This document shows positions 56,056-62,503 of a stretch of 64,000 bases of DNA, in pieces. The stretch's first letter is position 1. Each line of letters begins with the position of its first letter. This DNA comes from a virus, in IMG/VR virus record IMGVR_UViG_3300042860_001108, positions 1 to 64,000 of that record. One strand, given 5' to 3'. Under the pieces are notes generated by a model, which saw only the letters and a list, made by a program, of their open reading frames with translations, was not told the DNA's origin and made no database searches. Made by a program: the position numbers and the translations under genes.

Positions 56056-56127
56056 GGGGTGTTGACACCCCTTTGACACTGGTCGGGGCTGGGCCGCAGC
56101 CCCCACGGTTGGGGGAGAAACCTCCCC
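56056..56127. repeat. Three hairpins in the leader/spacer
   Basis: GGGGTGT-TG-ACACCCC (56056-56071), GGGGCTG-GGCCG-CAGCCCC (56085-56103) and the family A variant GGGGGAGAAACCTCCCC (56111-56127), the last 3 nt past the stop at 56131. None has a T-run. Confidence 0.75.
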
Positions 56128-56130
56128 TGG

Positions 56131-56484
56131 TTACTCACCCCGAAGTTCCTCCGGGATGTTGATGGTGTCGCCCAGGCGGGAGGCGACGTAGCATCGCATG
56201 GCTGCGATAAGAGGCGTGGGGCCAAAGAACAGGCAGTCAGTGCTGTCGTGCTGCACGCATTGCCACCGTAAATCTTCATCACTCTCGTTAGGCCACGGCG
56301 TTACGTCGAGCCACTCCCGCTCGATGATCGGCCCACCCTCCTGCCAGGAGGTGGAGGGACTGAAGATAGGCGCAACCAACGGAGGCGCCCCCTTGATATC
56401 GTCCAGCGTCACGCTGTACGGTCTGCCTTCACATGTCGCCACGGCCCAATCAAGGGCGGCTCCGGTCAGTTCATTTGTCTTCAT
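56131..56484 (-). CDS. DUF2591 phage protein (NinX-like)
   Basis: 117 aa from ATG 56484 (AGGAGTAATGCA upstream). MKTNELTGAALDWAVATCEG begins the family. It continues IFSPSTSWQEGGPIIEREWL and ends PTPLIAAMRCYVASRLGDTI with a GD-x-I/V-x-P tail. This is the complete DUF2591 signature, widespread in proteobacterial phages; function not established. Confidence 0.85.
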   Translation of the reverse strand: MKTNELTGAALDWAVATCEGRPYSVTLDDIKGAPPLVAPIFSPSTSWQEGGPIIEREWLDVTPWPNESDEDLRWQCVQHDSTDCLFFGPTPLIAAMRCYVASRLGDTINIPEELRGE

Positions 56485-56503
56485 TGCATTACTCCTCATG
56501 GGG

Positions 56504-56578
56504 TCAGATGACCCCGAACATCAGTAGCAACGCGGCTACCACGCACACAGCCAACAGGCCGATATCTTCACTCGACAT
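56504..56578 (-). CDS. Tiny membrane peptide
   Basis: 24 aa, MSSEDIGLLAVCVVAALLLM then FGVI, with GGAGAAACCG before ATG. A single transmembrane helix fills the peptide. It overlaps the end of the upstream gene by 11 nt. A palindrome GGGGTC-AGAT-GACCCC sits at its stop. Short, but the ribosome-binding site and clean hydrophobicity make it credible. Confidence 0.5.
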   Translation of the reverse strand: MSSEDIGLLAVCVVAALLLMFGVI

Positions 56579-56885
56579 CGGTTTCTCCTTTCTTACCAAG
56601 CTCGATGTACCACGCATCAAGCGCCAAGCGCCGGATGTGGAGCGCTTGCTTACGCACAGTGCGGAAGTGGCTGTTGACCATCTTCACGAGGGGCGCTTCG
56701 GTGGAGCCCGATGTGGTGGGCCTGTCCTCGCTCGGGTCCGTACGCAGCACGAACCACCCGCCGTTGTCCACCATACGCTTGTACAGCGTGTCGTAGTCAG
56801 GCAGGCTGCGCGTGGGACATGGCTGTGGTGCCAGCGCAGCGTGCGGCAGGGAGCCTAGCTTCAGGGGGTACTTAAGCCCGGGCAT
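56568..56885 (-). CDS. Hypothetical protein
   Basis: 105 aa. Pro/Leu-rich start MPGLKYPLKLGSLPHAALAP, then SLPDYDTLYKRMVDNGGWFV, VLRTDPSEDRPTTSG and a basic helix (MVNSHFRTVRKQALHIRRLA). Overlaps the upstream gene by 14 nt. Not recognised. Confidence 0.6.
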   Translation of the reverse strand: MPGLKYPLKLGSLPHAALAPQPCPTRSLPDYDTLYKRMVDNGGWFVLRTDPSEDRPTTSGSTEAPLVKMVNSHFRTVRKQALHIRRLALDAWYIELGKKGETDVE

Positions 56886-57069
56886 TAGCGTGCTCCTTCA
56901 TATCGCTCTCTTCCCACACAGACTTGTAGAAGATGCGGGCATAGCGCTCATCAGGGTCAGCGTGGGGGAACTCTTGCCGTGCGTACATCTCCGCCGCCAT
57001 CTTGGTGGCGAACAACACAGGCATCGGGGAATCAGGGTCAGCGCCCCGCACATACCAAACTTCTTTCAT
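56872..57069 (-). CDS. Small protein, unknown
   Basis: 65 aa from ATG 57069 (AGGAGAGAAGTG upstream). MKEVWYVRGADPDSPMPVLF, then ATKMAAEMYARQEFPHADPD and RYARIFYKSVWEESD. The pattern FATKxxAExYARxxFP is common in small phage proteins of unknown role. Confidence 0.7.
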   Translation of the reverse strand: MKEVWYVRGADPDSPMPVLFATKMAAEMYARQEFPHADPDERYARIFYKSVWEESDMKEHANARA

Positions 57070-57086
57070 CACTTCTCTCCTTTCAT

Positions 57087-57710
57087 TTACCAAGACAAAC
57101 ACAACGGGTCACGGTACAACCGACGACCTCGCACCACGGGGCACGATGCATACAGACGGCGCAGGGACTGCAGCGTCTCGGGATACAGCCAATGCATAGG
57201 CTCTTGCTCAGCAGGCGTGGGCTCGATCCTTGAGGTCTGCCCCTTGTGCTTGATCACCTTGCGTAGCGCATCGCTGAGCGCAGTCTCGTACGCCTCGAAG
57301 AACACGGCCCACTCCGGCGATGCTGGCGTGATCTGGTTACGCACACACCACGCCTTCTCCTGCCGCAACTCCCGCATCAAGGGGGCCCACGCCTGGATGC
57401 GCTTGGACTTCACACGCTTGTCCGCTTTGGCACGGGCACGGGCCTTCTTCGCCTCAATGTCGGCAGCGTTCTGGTTGCGCATCCTCATGGGCGTGGCGTA
57501 GGGGCGTTGGTTGTCCACCGCCTGCCGCCGCTCGGTCGGGGTCATGTCCTCGAAAGCCTTCTCGGGCTCACACACAGTGCACAGTGAGCGCAGGATGCGC
57601 TTCTTGCCCCACCACTTGTGGAACTCGTGCAAGCGCAGCGTTCGCCCGCAGCCAGGGCAGGTTGCCTGCACACCGAGGTGCAGGAATCGGTTGTAGTACG
57701 GCGTGGTCAT
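57087..57710 (-). CDS. Zinc-finger protein, unknown
   Basis: 207 aa from ATG 57710 (AAGGAGGCTCACGCCT upstream). YNRFLHLGVQATCPGCGRTL, then KRILRSLCTVCEPEKAFEDM gives a four-cysteine zinc finger in the first 50 residues. Residues 70-130 are strongly basic (KKARARAKADKRVKSKRIQA). The C-terminus has a helical part with LRKVIKHKGQTSRIEPTPAE. Likely nucleic-acid binding; it lacks a DHxH or HNH core, so I do not call it a nuclease. Confidence 0.65.
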   Translation of the reverse strand: MTTPYYNRFLHLGVQATCPGCGRTLRLHEFHKWWGKKRILRSLCTVCEPEKAFEDMTPTERRQAVDNQRPYATPMRMRNQNAADIEAKKARARAKADKRVKSKRIQAWAPLMRELRQEKAWCVRNQITPASPEWAVFFEAYETALSDALRKVIKHKGQTSRIEPTPAEQEPMHWLYPETLQSLRRLYASCPVVRGRRLYRDPLCLSW

Positions 57711-58021
57711 AGGCGTGAGCCTCCTTGGTTGAATGGGGACAATGCTGTCCTCTTTGTCAAGTGCTTGACAATTTGCGTCCAGTGCTACCCCAAACCGAAC
57801 GTCTACTGGACAGTAGTTTGGCAACGGCGGAGCGTTGTCAGCATTGAGGTTTTCCGAAAGCTGGCCAAGTGTAAAGCCAAAACGGAAAGTGTAGACAGGG
57901 AACCTGCAGAAAGGGAAAAATAAATCTGGATGGCGGTCGCCCTTGGATATGTACTCGTCCATCCAGACACATACATACATAACTATAACCTTAACCATTT
58001 ATTTATATTTATATAGAAGAA
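57711..58021. promoter_or_regulatory. Non-coding control region with palindrome and AT-rich tract
   Basis: Contains the family B hairpin GGGGAC-AATGCT-GTCCTC (57733-57750) and the perfect palindrome TTGTCAAGTGCTTGACAA (57752-57769), whose halves hold opposed TTGACA boxes. It ends in an AT-rich tract (about 57975-58020, with TTTATTTATATTTATATAG). No convincing gene on either strand. A regulated leftward promoter for the 57087 gene is likely, but I cannot place its -10. Confidence 0.5.
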
Positions 58022-58240
58022 TCAAGGACTTGGACGCGCCAACCTACTGTCCAACGCGGATTGGCTACGGGACTCGCGTCCATCGACCCTTTTGGCACGG
58101 TTCTTGCTTGGCTCGTTTGATTCAAGGATTGAATCGTGCGATTCATAGAAGTTATCAGCGCGCTTCGCAGCACGCGCAGCACGGCGCTGCTGGTCTGCAC
58201 GGGCTTGCGCCCGGGCTTCACCCTTGTAGGACTTGGACAT
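58022..58240 (-). CDS. Small basic protein, unknown
   Basis: 72 aa from ATG 58240 (AGGAGCAGAC upstream). SKSYKGEARAQARADQQRRA, then ARAAKRADNFYESHDSILES and a basic Ser/Arg tail. Probably disordered and nucleic-acid binding. It ends at the AT-rich control region. Confidence 0.6.
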   Translation of the reverse strand: MSKSYKGEARAQARADQQRRAARAAKRADNFYESHDSILESNEPSKNRAKRVDGRESRSQSALDSRLARPSP

Positions 58241-58256
58241 GTCTGCTCCTAGGTTG

Positions 58257-58279
58257 AAAGAGGACGGGTTGTCCTCTTT
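58257..58279. repeat. Perfect 9-bp hairpin (family B)
   Basis: AAAGAGGAC and GTCCTCTTT flank GGGTT, 5 nt from the stop of the gene at 58284. On the minus strand no T-run follows except the stem's own. Confidence 0.85.
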
Positions 58280-58283
58280 GAAG

Positions 58284-58514
58284 TCAGGCGCGTTCGCAAC
58301 GAACGCCACCACGCGGGCCGACTGACAGGACGTAGTCGGGGTACTCATCACACTCGCTGCGCTTGGCGGCGATGTGCACGCTGGCGTCGATGCGCTGGCC
58401 GTACCCCCACAGTTCGTGGGCTACCTCACGGAATGCCGCGACCGCGTCGCGCAGCGTGGTGTGTCGCTCTGCGCCAGTGAGGTAGTCGTTTCCCATGCGA
58501 AGGTAGTAGTTCAT
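58284..58514 (-). CDS. Small protein, unknown
   Basis: 76 aa from ATG 58514 (AAGGAGATGGT upstream). MNYYLRMGNDYLTGAERHTT, then LRDAVAAFREVAHELWGYGQ and a strand pair ending YVLSVGPRGGVRCERA. The order LRxAVAxFRxxAxELxxYGQ ... IxAS is common among phage hypothetical proteins. Overlaps the upstream gene by 4 nt. Confidence 0.7.
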   Translation of the reverse strand: MNYYLRMGNDYLTGAERHTTLRDAVAAFREVAHELWGYGQRIDASVHIAAKRSECDEYPDYVLSVGPRGGVRCERA

Positions 58515-58702
58515 ACCATCTCCTTGTAGGTGCGATAGTCGGCTTGCTCTTGCGGGCAGGGTGTGTGTCCGTGGGGCTGCATGTGGTTCTTCAGCATGCC
58601 TTCGCTGAGCCACTGAAGGCGCTGCTTGAACTCGATGAGGGGGCCGCACACCATCAGGGGTTGCGCGGACTCCAGCCACTTGCGGGCTTCTCGCTTTGTC
58701 AT
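58511..58702 (-). CDS. Small protein, unknown
   Basis: 63 aa from ATG 58702 (AAGGAGAGAGTG upstream). MTKREARKWLESAQPLMVCG, then LIEFKQRLQWLSEGMLKNHM. Helical, basic. Not recognised. Confidence 0.6.
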   Translation of the reverse strand: MTKREARKWLESAQPLMVCGPLIEFKQRLQWLSEGMLKNHMQPHGHTPCPQEQADYRTYKEMV

Positions 58703-58719
58703 CACTCTCTCCTTGAGGT

Positions 58720-58737
58720 GGGGGAGAAATCTCCCCC
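58720..58737. repeat. GGGGGAGA palindrome (family A)
   Basis: GGGGGAGAAATCTCCCCC, ending 5 nt from the stop of the gene at 58743. Identical to the copies at 55558 and 59356. Confidence 0.85.
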
Positions 58738-58742
58738 GGTGG

Positions 58743-58886
58743 TTACGCCTTCTTCGCCGCCTTCTTGGCAGCACGCGCAGGGTTGTGCCTCTGCGCCACA
58801 GGCTCGGCCTTGTGGCTGGCCTGCGGGAGCAGGCGCTTGATCTCACGCTGCACCCAGGCAGCACGGACTTCCTTGATGATGTTCAT
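58743..58886 (-). CDS. Short basic peptide
   Basis: 47 aa from ATG 58886 (AAGGAGAGAGTG upstream). MNIIKEVRAAWVQREIKRLL, then an Ala/Lys-rich tail (ARAAKKAAKKA). DNA-binding-like tail; function unknown. Real because it has the same leader type and flanking hairpins as its neighbours. Confidence 0.55.
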   Translation of the reverse strand: MNIIKEVRAAWVQREIKRLLPQASHKAEPVAQRHNPARAAKKAAKKA

Positions 58887-58906
58887 CACTCTCTCCTTCA
58901 AATGAA

Positions 58907-58967
58907 GCGCGGCCCATGCCGCGCCTAGTGCGAAGCGCACTGGCAAAGAGGACACGCAGTCCTCTTT
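58907..58967. repeat. Three tandem hairpins including a family B copy
   Basis: GCGCGGC-CCAT-GCCGCGC (58907-58924), AGTGCG-AAG-CGCACT (58927-58941), and AAAGAGGAC-ACGCA-GTCCTCTTT (58945-58967), all with perfect stems, filling the spacer between two leftward genes. Confidence 0.85.
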
Positions 58968-58978
58968 AGCCGCTACGC

Positions 58979-59269
58979 TTACCAGTTCTTTGCCAGCACC
59001 ACTGCCAACACTTGGGCCAGCGTCAGGTAAGCGTCAGGTTCGTCTTCCCCGCTGAACCACACCTCGTACTTGCCGACATGGTTGCCTGCGTGAAGCCTGC
59101 CCGTCACATCCCACAGGATGGAGTGCCCGTAGATGTGGCACTGCAACACGCCTTCCACAGCGCCTTTTACCCACTGCATCTCGCTCAGGAGTTGAGCCGC
59201 GTTCTCTGCCCGCAGGGCAACGTACGTGTTGGCAGCGGGTTCGTCGTGCACATATTCCATCGCGTTCAT
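58979..59269 (-). CDS. Small protein, unknown
   Basis: 96 aa from ATG 59269 (AGGAGAGATC upstream). MNAMEYVHDEPAANTYVALR, then WVKGAVEGVLQCHIYGHSIL and HVGKYEVWFSGEDEPDAYLT. Mixed alpha/beta. Unrecognised. Confidence 0.65.
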   Translation of the reverse strand: MNAMEYVHDEPAANTYVALRAENAAQLLSEMQWVKGAVEGVLQCHIYGHSILWDVTGRLHAGNHVGKYEVWFSGEDEPDAYLTLAQVLAVVLAKNW

Positions 59270-59355
59270 GATCTCTCTCCTAGCACGCCGCCCTCGACGA
59301 GGGCAACAAGCGCACTGGGCTGCGCGAACGCAGCCCGCTACGCTCGTAGCGGAAT

Positions 59356-59373
59356 GGGGGAGAAATCTCCCCC
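59356..59373. repeat. GGGGGAGA palindrome (family A)
   Basis: GGGGGAGAAATCTCCCCC, 6 nt past the stop of the gene at 59380. Confidence 0.85.
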
Positions 59374-59379
59374 GGTTGG

Positions 59380-59817
59380 TCACTCGAAGTCCAGCGTAGC
59401 CAGAGCACGCTCGTGTGCCGCGATGATCTGCTCACGGGTCAGGCCGACGTAGGCCTCAGCGACCCGCTCGACCGTGCCGTTCGGCAGGCGGATCTTGGCA
59501 GTCTTGGGCGCGACTTCGGCCTTGGCTGAGACACTGCGGACGATGTGGTAGGTGAAGTCACCACGCGCCTTGTCGTAGTCGCGCTGCTGCTCTGCGCTGC
59601 GGTCGTTGCGCGATGCGGCGCAGACACTCTCGGCTTGCTTGGGCGTGTAGCCCTGGCCGGTCAGGTGGTTAAGGAGCCACGAAACCCGCATCTCGCCCTG
59701 CTGCTCAGGCTCTGCGGCAACGTAGATGTTGTGCAAGGGCAGCGACGCGTCTCGTGTCAGGCGAACGTGTTGGCCGAGGTTGTGTGCGAACTCGTTCATG
59801 CTAATCAACTTCTTCAT
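59380..59817 (-). CDS. First leftward gene, hypothetical
   Basis: 145 aa from ATG 59817 (GGAGAGAGCATC upstream). MKKLISMNEFAHNLGQHVRL, then VSWLLNHLTGQGYTPKQAES and LPNGTVERVAEAYVGLTREQ. It is the promoter-proximal gene of the leftward arm and so probably expressed first after infection, which makes it a candidate host-takeover protein. No domain recognised. Confidence 0.7.
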   Translation of the reverse strand: MKKLISMNEFAHNLGQHVRLTRDASLPLHNIYVAAEPEQQGEMRVSWLLNHLTGQGYTPKQAESVCAASRNDRSAEQQRDYDKARGDFTYHIVRSVSAKAEVAPKTAKIRLPNGTVERVAEAYVGLTREQIIAAHERALATLDFE

Positions 59818-59834
59818 GATGCTCTCTCCGATGT

Positions 59835-59852
59835 GGGGGAGATTTCTCCCCC
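59835..59852. repeat. GGGGGAGA palindrome (family A) in the first leader
   Basis: GGGGGAGATTTCTCCCCC, a perfect palindrome lying in the 5' leader of the first leftward gene, not at a gene end as elsewhere. Confidence 0.85.
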
Positions 59853-59891
59853 GGTTGATGCGACTAGGGCGAATCCCCAACCGCTGATGCT

Positions 59892-59900
59892 ATTTTACCA
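59892..59900 (-). promoter_or_regulatory. Candidate leftward early promoter (extended -10)
   Basis: Minus strand TGGTAAAAT, an extended -10 with a TAAAAT hexamer and no matching -35. The transcript would begin near 59885 and enter the leader with the family A palindrome. Confidence 0.45.
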
Positions 59901-59923
59901 TATGGGGGTTCTTCTCCCCCCTT

Positions 59924-59951
59924 TTGACGTACCCTCGGACCCCACTATACC
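59924..59951 (+). promoter_or_regulatory. Candidate rightward promoter for the packaging genes
   Basis: TTGACG (59924-59929), 16-nt spacer, TATACC (59946-59951). It is preceded by GGGGG-loop-CCCCC and TTTT (59904-59925), a weak plus-strand terminator that would insulate it. It would give an approximately 400-nt leader to the first rightward gene at 60374. Confidence 0.5.
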
Positions 59952-60007
59952 CCCACCCCCTGGTTTGGTAGCGAGGGGGACGTTGTTGTATGAACACGAA
60001 TCCACAA

Positions 60008-60113
60008 CCATACTACACAAATTTTTACGTTTTAGCTGCACCCCACACTACACAAATTTTTCAAACTTCAGTTCCGTACTTTACTTTTCTCCCACCCCAT
60101 ACTACACAAAAAA
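60008..60113. repeat. Iteron-like direct repeats, CATACTACACAAATTTTT
   Basis: Three copies of C(A/C)(T/C)ACTACACAAA(T/A)TTTT-type sequence start near 60008, 60042 and 60095 (ACTACAC cores at 60012, 60047 and 60101), with weaker CTACAAA copies near 60172 and 60194. They lie in the AT-rich part of the 500-bp divergent non-coding region. Origin iterons or operator sites are the obvious readings. Confidence 0.7.
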
Positions 60114-60240
60114 TACAAAAATATTCCCGCCAGCTTATTTATGTGTATTAAACACGCCCCTAACACATCTTCTACAAACCGCAGCAAAAATTTCTACAAA
60201 ATCCCAGACTTTTTCTGTCCAACTCTTGACACTACCATAC

Positions 60241-60265
60241 AAAAAAATGCCCCGAACTTCGGGGC
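60241..60265 (-). terminator. Leftward intrinsic terminator in the divergent region
   Basis: Minus strand GCCCCGAA-G-TTCGGGGC followed by ATTTTTTTG. It would stop any leftward transcript coming out of the terminase region; no leftward gene lies immediately to its right. Confidence 0.8.
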
Positions 60266-60373
60266 GCTAAAAGGAGCCTTGCGGCTACCTCAGGGAGAAA
60301 GCAAGTAAGGACTTGCAAGGAGACAGACCCAACTGTACACTGCGCCAAACTCGGACGCAAGCCCCGCTTTGAA

Positions 60374-60955
60374 ATGCTTGACCACCTGATTGACTTTGAG
60401 CCGCCTGTCTGCAATATCGCAGACACACTCCCCCTGGAGAAGGCTGATCCGCAAGCGCTCATCAACGCGCAGCACGAGACGGCAAACTGGCTCGAGTCTA
60501 TGGGAGCGCCCACTGCCGACACGGCAGATGCCGCAGCAGCCTCCTCGCTGGCGCAGAGCGCGTTCCAGGCGCTCGTCAAGCCCGACACCGATCCCAAGCA
60601 GAAGGCAGCGCTGCTGGCGCTCAAGACACCCGCTGCGGTGCGCCACCTCACGGGCATGCTCACAGCCTATGACTGGGAGTTCGTCAATCAGGCCAAGGAG
60701 CTTCGGGGTTACGCGGTGTCGAAGATCCTCGAAGAGGTAGAGCACCCGGATGCCCGCATCCGCCTGCGTGCCTTGGAGTTGCTGGGCCGGGTCACTGAGG
60801 TGGCGCTCTTCACCGACAGAGTTGAGGTCAAAAAGACGGACATCACGGATCAGGAGCTTGAGAGCAAGCTCAAAGAGAAGCTGGCGCGGTTCATGAACGT
60901 CACCGACGTTACCCCGACAGACGTAACTCCCCTGCTCAGCAATGAAGCTGCCTGA
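60374..60955 (+). CDS. Small terminase subunit candidate
   Basis: 193 aa. Acidic N-terminus (MLDHLIDFEPPVCNIADTLP), Ala-rich helical middle (ADAAAASSLAQSAFQALVKP), then LRGYAVSKILEEVEHPDARI, LRALELLGRVTEVALFTDRV and an oligomerisation-type C-terminus. It overlaps the large terminase gene by 14 nt, the usual small-subunit position. Sequence alone does not prove DNA recognition. Begins at an ATG with weak ribosome-binding sequence. Confidence 0.65.
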   Translation: MLDHLIDFEPPVCNIADTLPLEKADPQALINAQHETANWLESMGAPTADTADAAAASSLAQSAFQALVKPDTDPKQKAALLALKTPAAVRHLTGMLTAYDWEFVNQAKELRGYAVSKILEEVEHPDARIRLRALELLGRVTEVALFTDRVEVKKTDITDQELESKLKEKLARFMNVTDVTPTDVTPLLSNEAA

Positions 60956-62495
60956 TTTCCTGACGCCCAAGCAGGCGCAGGCCATCCAGGCCGCGCTCCC
61001 CACTATGAGTGTGCGGGAGAAAATGGAGCTTTTTGACCTCCTAGAAGAGAAAGAGCGCCGACACCGCCTAACGGCTGCGCAAAACAGCCTCTTAGGCTTC
61101 GCTCATTTCAGCTATCCAGGCTTCAAAGAAGGCGCCCACCATAGAAAGCTTGCACAAATTTTCGAAGAAGTGATCTCCGGCGTTAAACGCCGGGTGATTA
61201 TCAACATCGCGCCTCGTATGGGCAAGTCGGAGTTCAGTTCTTACCTGTTTCCGGCCTACTTTTTGGGCAAATTCCCGCACAAAAAGATCATCATGGGGAC
61301 GCACACGTCGTCTCTGTCAGAAGACTTCGGTCGGCGCATCAGAAACCTCATCGAAACGCCCGAATACAACACCATTTTTCCCGATACGCAGGTCTCAGAG
61401 GACCAAAAAGCGTCAGGTAAATGGTCTACGAGTGCCGGAGGTCAGTATTACGCTGTTGGCGTCGGTGGTAGCATCGCCGGTCGGGGCGCTGACCTGTTCG
61501 TCATTGACGATCCGCACTCAGAACAGGACATCAAGGCAGGCACACGCACGCCGTTCGACGCTGCATGGGGTTGGTTCCAGACAGGGCCTCTGCAGCGCCT
61601 GATGCCAGGGGGCGCGATCATCGTGATCATGACCCGGTGGTCTCAGTTGGACCTCACGGGCATGCTGATCAGCCACCAGATCAAGAATCCCGACGCGGAC
61701 AAGTGGGAGATCGTGGAGCTTCCGGCCATCATGCACGAGCACACGCCGCAGGAGAAGTCTCTGTGGCCTGAGCAGTGGCCCCTGGAGCAGCTTCAGGCCA
61801 AGCGTGCGGGCATGGACCCGAGGTTCTGGCAGGCGCAGTACATGCAGAACCCCACCTCGGAGGTGGCAGCGGTCATCAAGCGCGAGATGTGGAAGATCTG
61901 GGAGCCAGAGCGCCCACCATCCTGTGAGTACATCATCCAGTCGTGGGATACCGCGCACGAGACCAAGACCAGCGCTGACTACAGCGCATGCACCACGTGG
62001 GGTGTGTGGTTCAACGAGGAAGACAACGATAACGCACATATCATTCTTTTAGACGCGATCAAAGGGCGGTGGGCATTCCCGGATCTCAAGAAACGTGCCA
62101 GTGAGTACTACAACGAGTGGGAGCCTGATGCGTGTCTGATCGAGAAGAAAGCTGCTGGAGCGCCGCTCATTCAGGAGCTTCGGGCGATGGGCATACCCAT
62201 CAGCGAGTTCAGCCCCAGCCGAGGCAAGAACGGCACCAGCAACGACAAGGTGGTGCGCCTGAACGCGGTGTCCGACATGTTCACCTCAGGCCGTGTGTGG
62301 GTGCCAGACACCCGCTGGGCACGAGAGCTTGTGGAGGAGGTCGCGGCCTTCCCCGCTGGTGAGCACGACGACTATGTTGATACGATGACCCAGGCGCTCA
62401 TGCGCATGCGCAACGGAGGCTTCATACGCCTGCCGTCCGATGAGCCCGAGGAGCCCCGACACTTCCGCAGCCTGAGACGGGCTGCGTACTACTGA
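60942..62495 (+). CDS. Large terminase subunit (ATPase/nuclease)
   Basis: 517 aa. ATPase: Walker A APRMGKS (K95, S96), Walker B LFVIDDP (D189, D190), coupling motif IMTRW. RNase H-like nuclease: SWDTAHETKTSADYS (D336), ACLIEKKAAG (E401), HDDYVD (D476, D477). Both domains are full length. It pumps DNA into the procapsid through the portal and cuts the concatemer. Confidence 0.95.
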   Translation: MKLPDFLTPKQAQAIQAALPTMSVREKMELFDLLEEKERRHRLTAAQNSLLGFAHFSYPGFKEGAHHRKLAQIFEEVISGVKRRVIINIAPRMGKSEFSSYLFPAYFLGKFPHKKIIMGTHTSSLSEDFGRRIRNLIETPEYNTIFPDTQVSEDQKASGKWSTSAGGQYYAVGVGGSIAGRGADLFVIDDPHSEQDIKAGTRTPFDAAWGWFQTGPLQRLMPGGAIIVIMTRWSQLDLTGMLISHQIKNPDADKWEIVELPAIMHEHTPQEKSLWPEQWPLEQLQAKRAGMDPRFWQAQYMQNPTSEVAAVIKREMWKIWEPERPPSCEYIIQSWDTAHETKTSADYSACTTWGVWFNEEDNDNAHIILLDAIKGRWAFPDLKKRASEYYNEWEPDACLIEKKAAGAPLIQELRAMGIPISEFSPSRGKNGTSNDKVVRLNAVSDMFTSGRVWVPDTRWARELVEEVAAFPAGEHDDYVDTMTQALMRMRNGGFIRLPSDEPEEPRHFRSLRRAAYY

Positions 62496-62503
62496 AAGCG
62501 CAC

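Noticed and set aside
57943-58257. Rightward ORF of 104 codons in the control region
   Set aside because: Begins in the AT-rich tract and runs antisense over the 72-aa basic gene; Tyr/Ile/Leu-rich translation with no start signal.
60228-60265. TTGACA at 60228 as a rightward promoter
   Set aside because: The -10 position falls in the GC stem of the terminator and no TATAAT-like hexamer exists at 16-18 nt.
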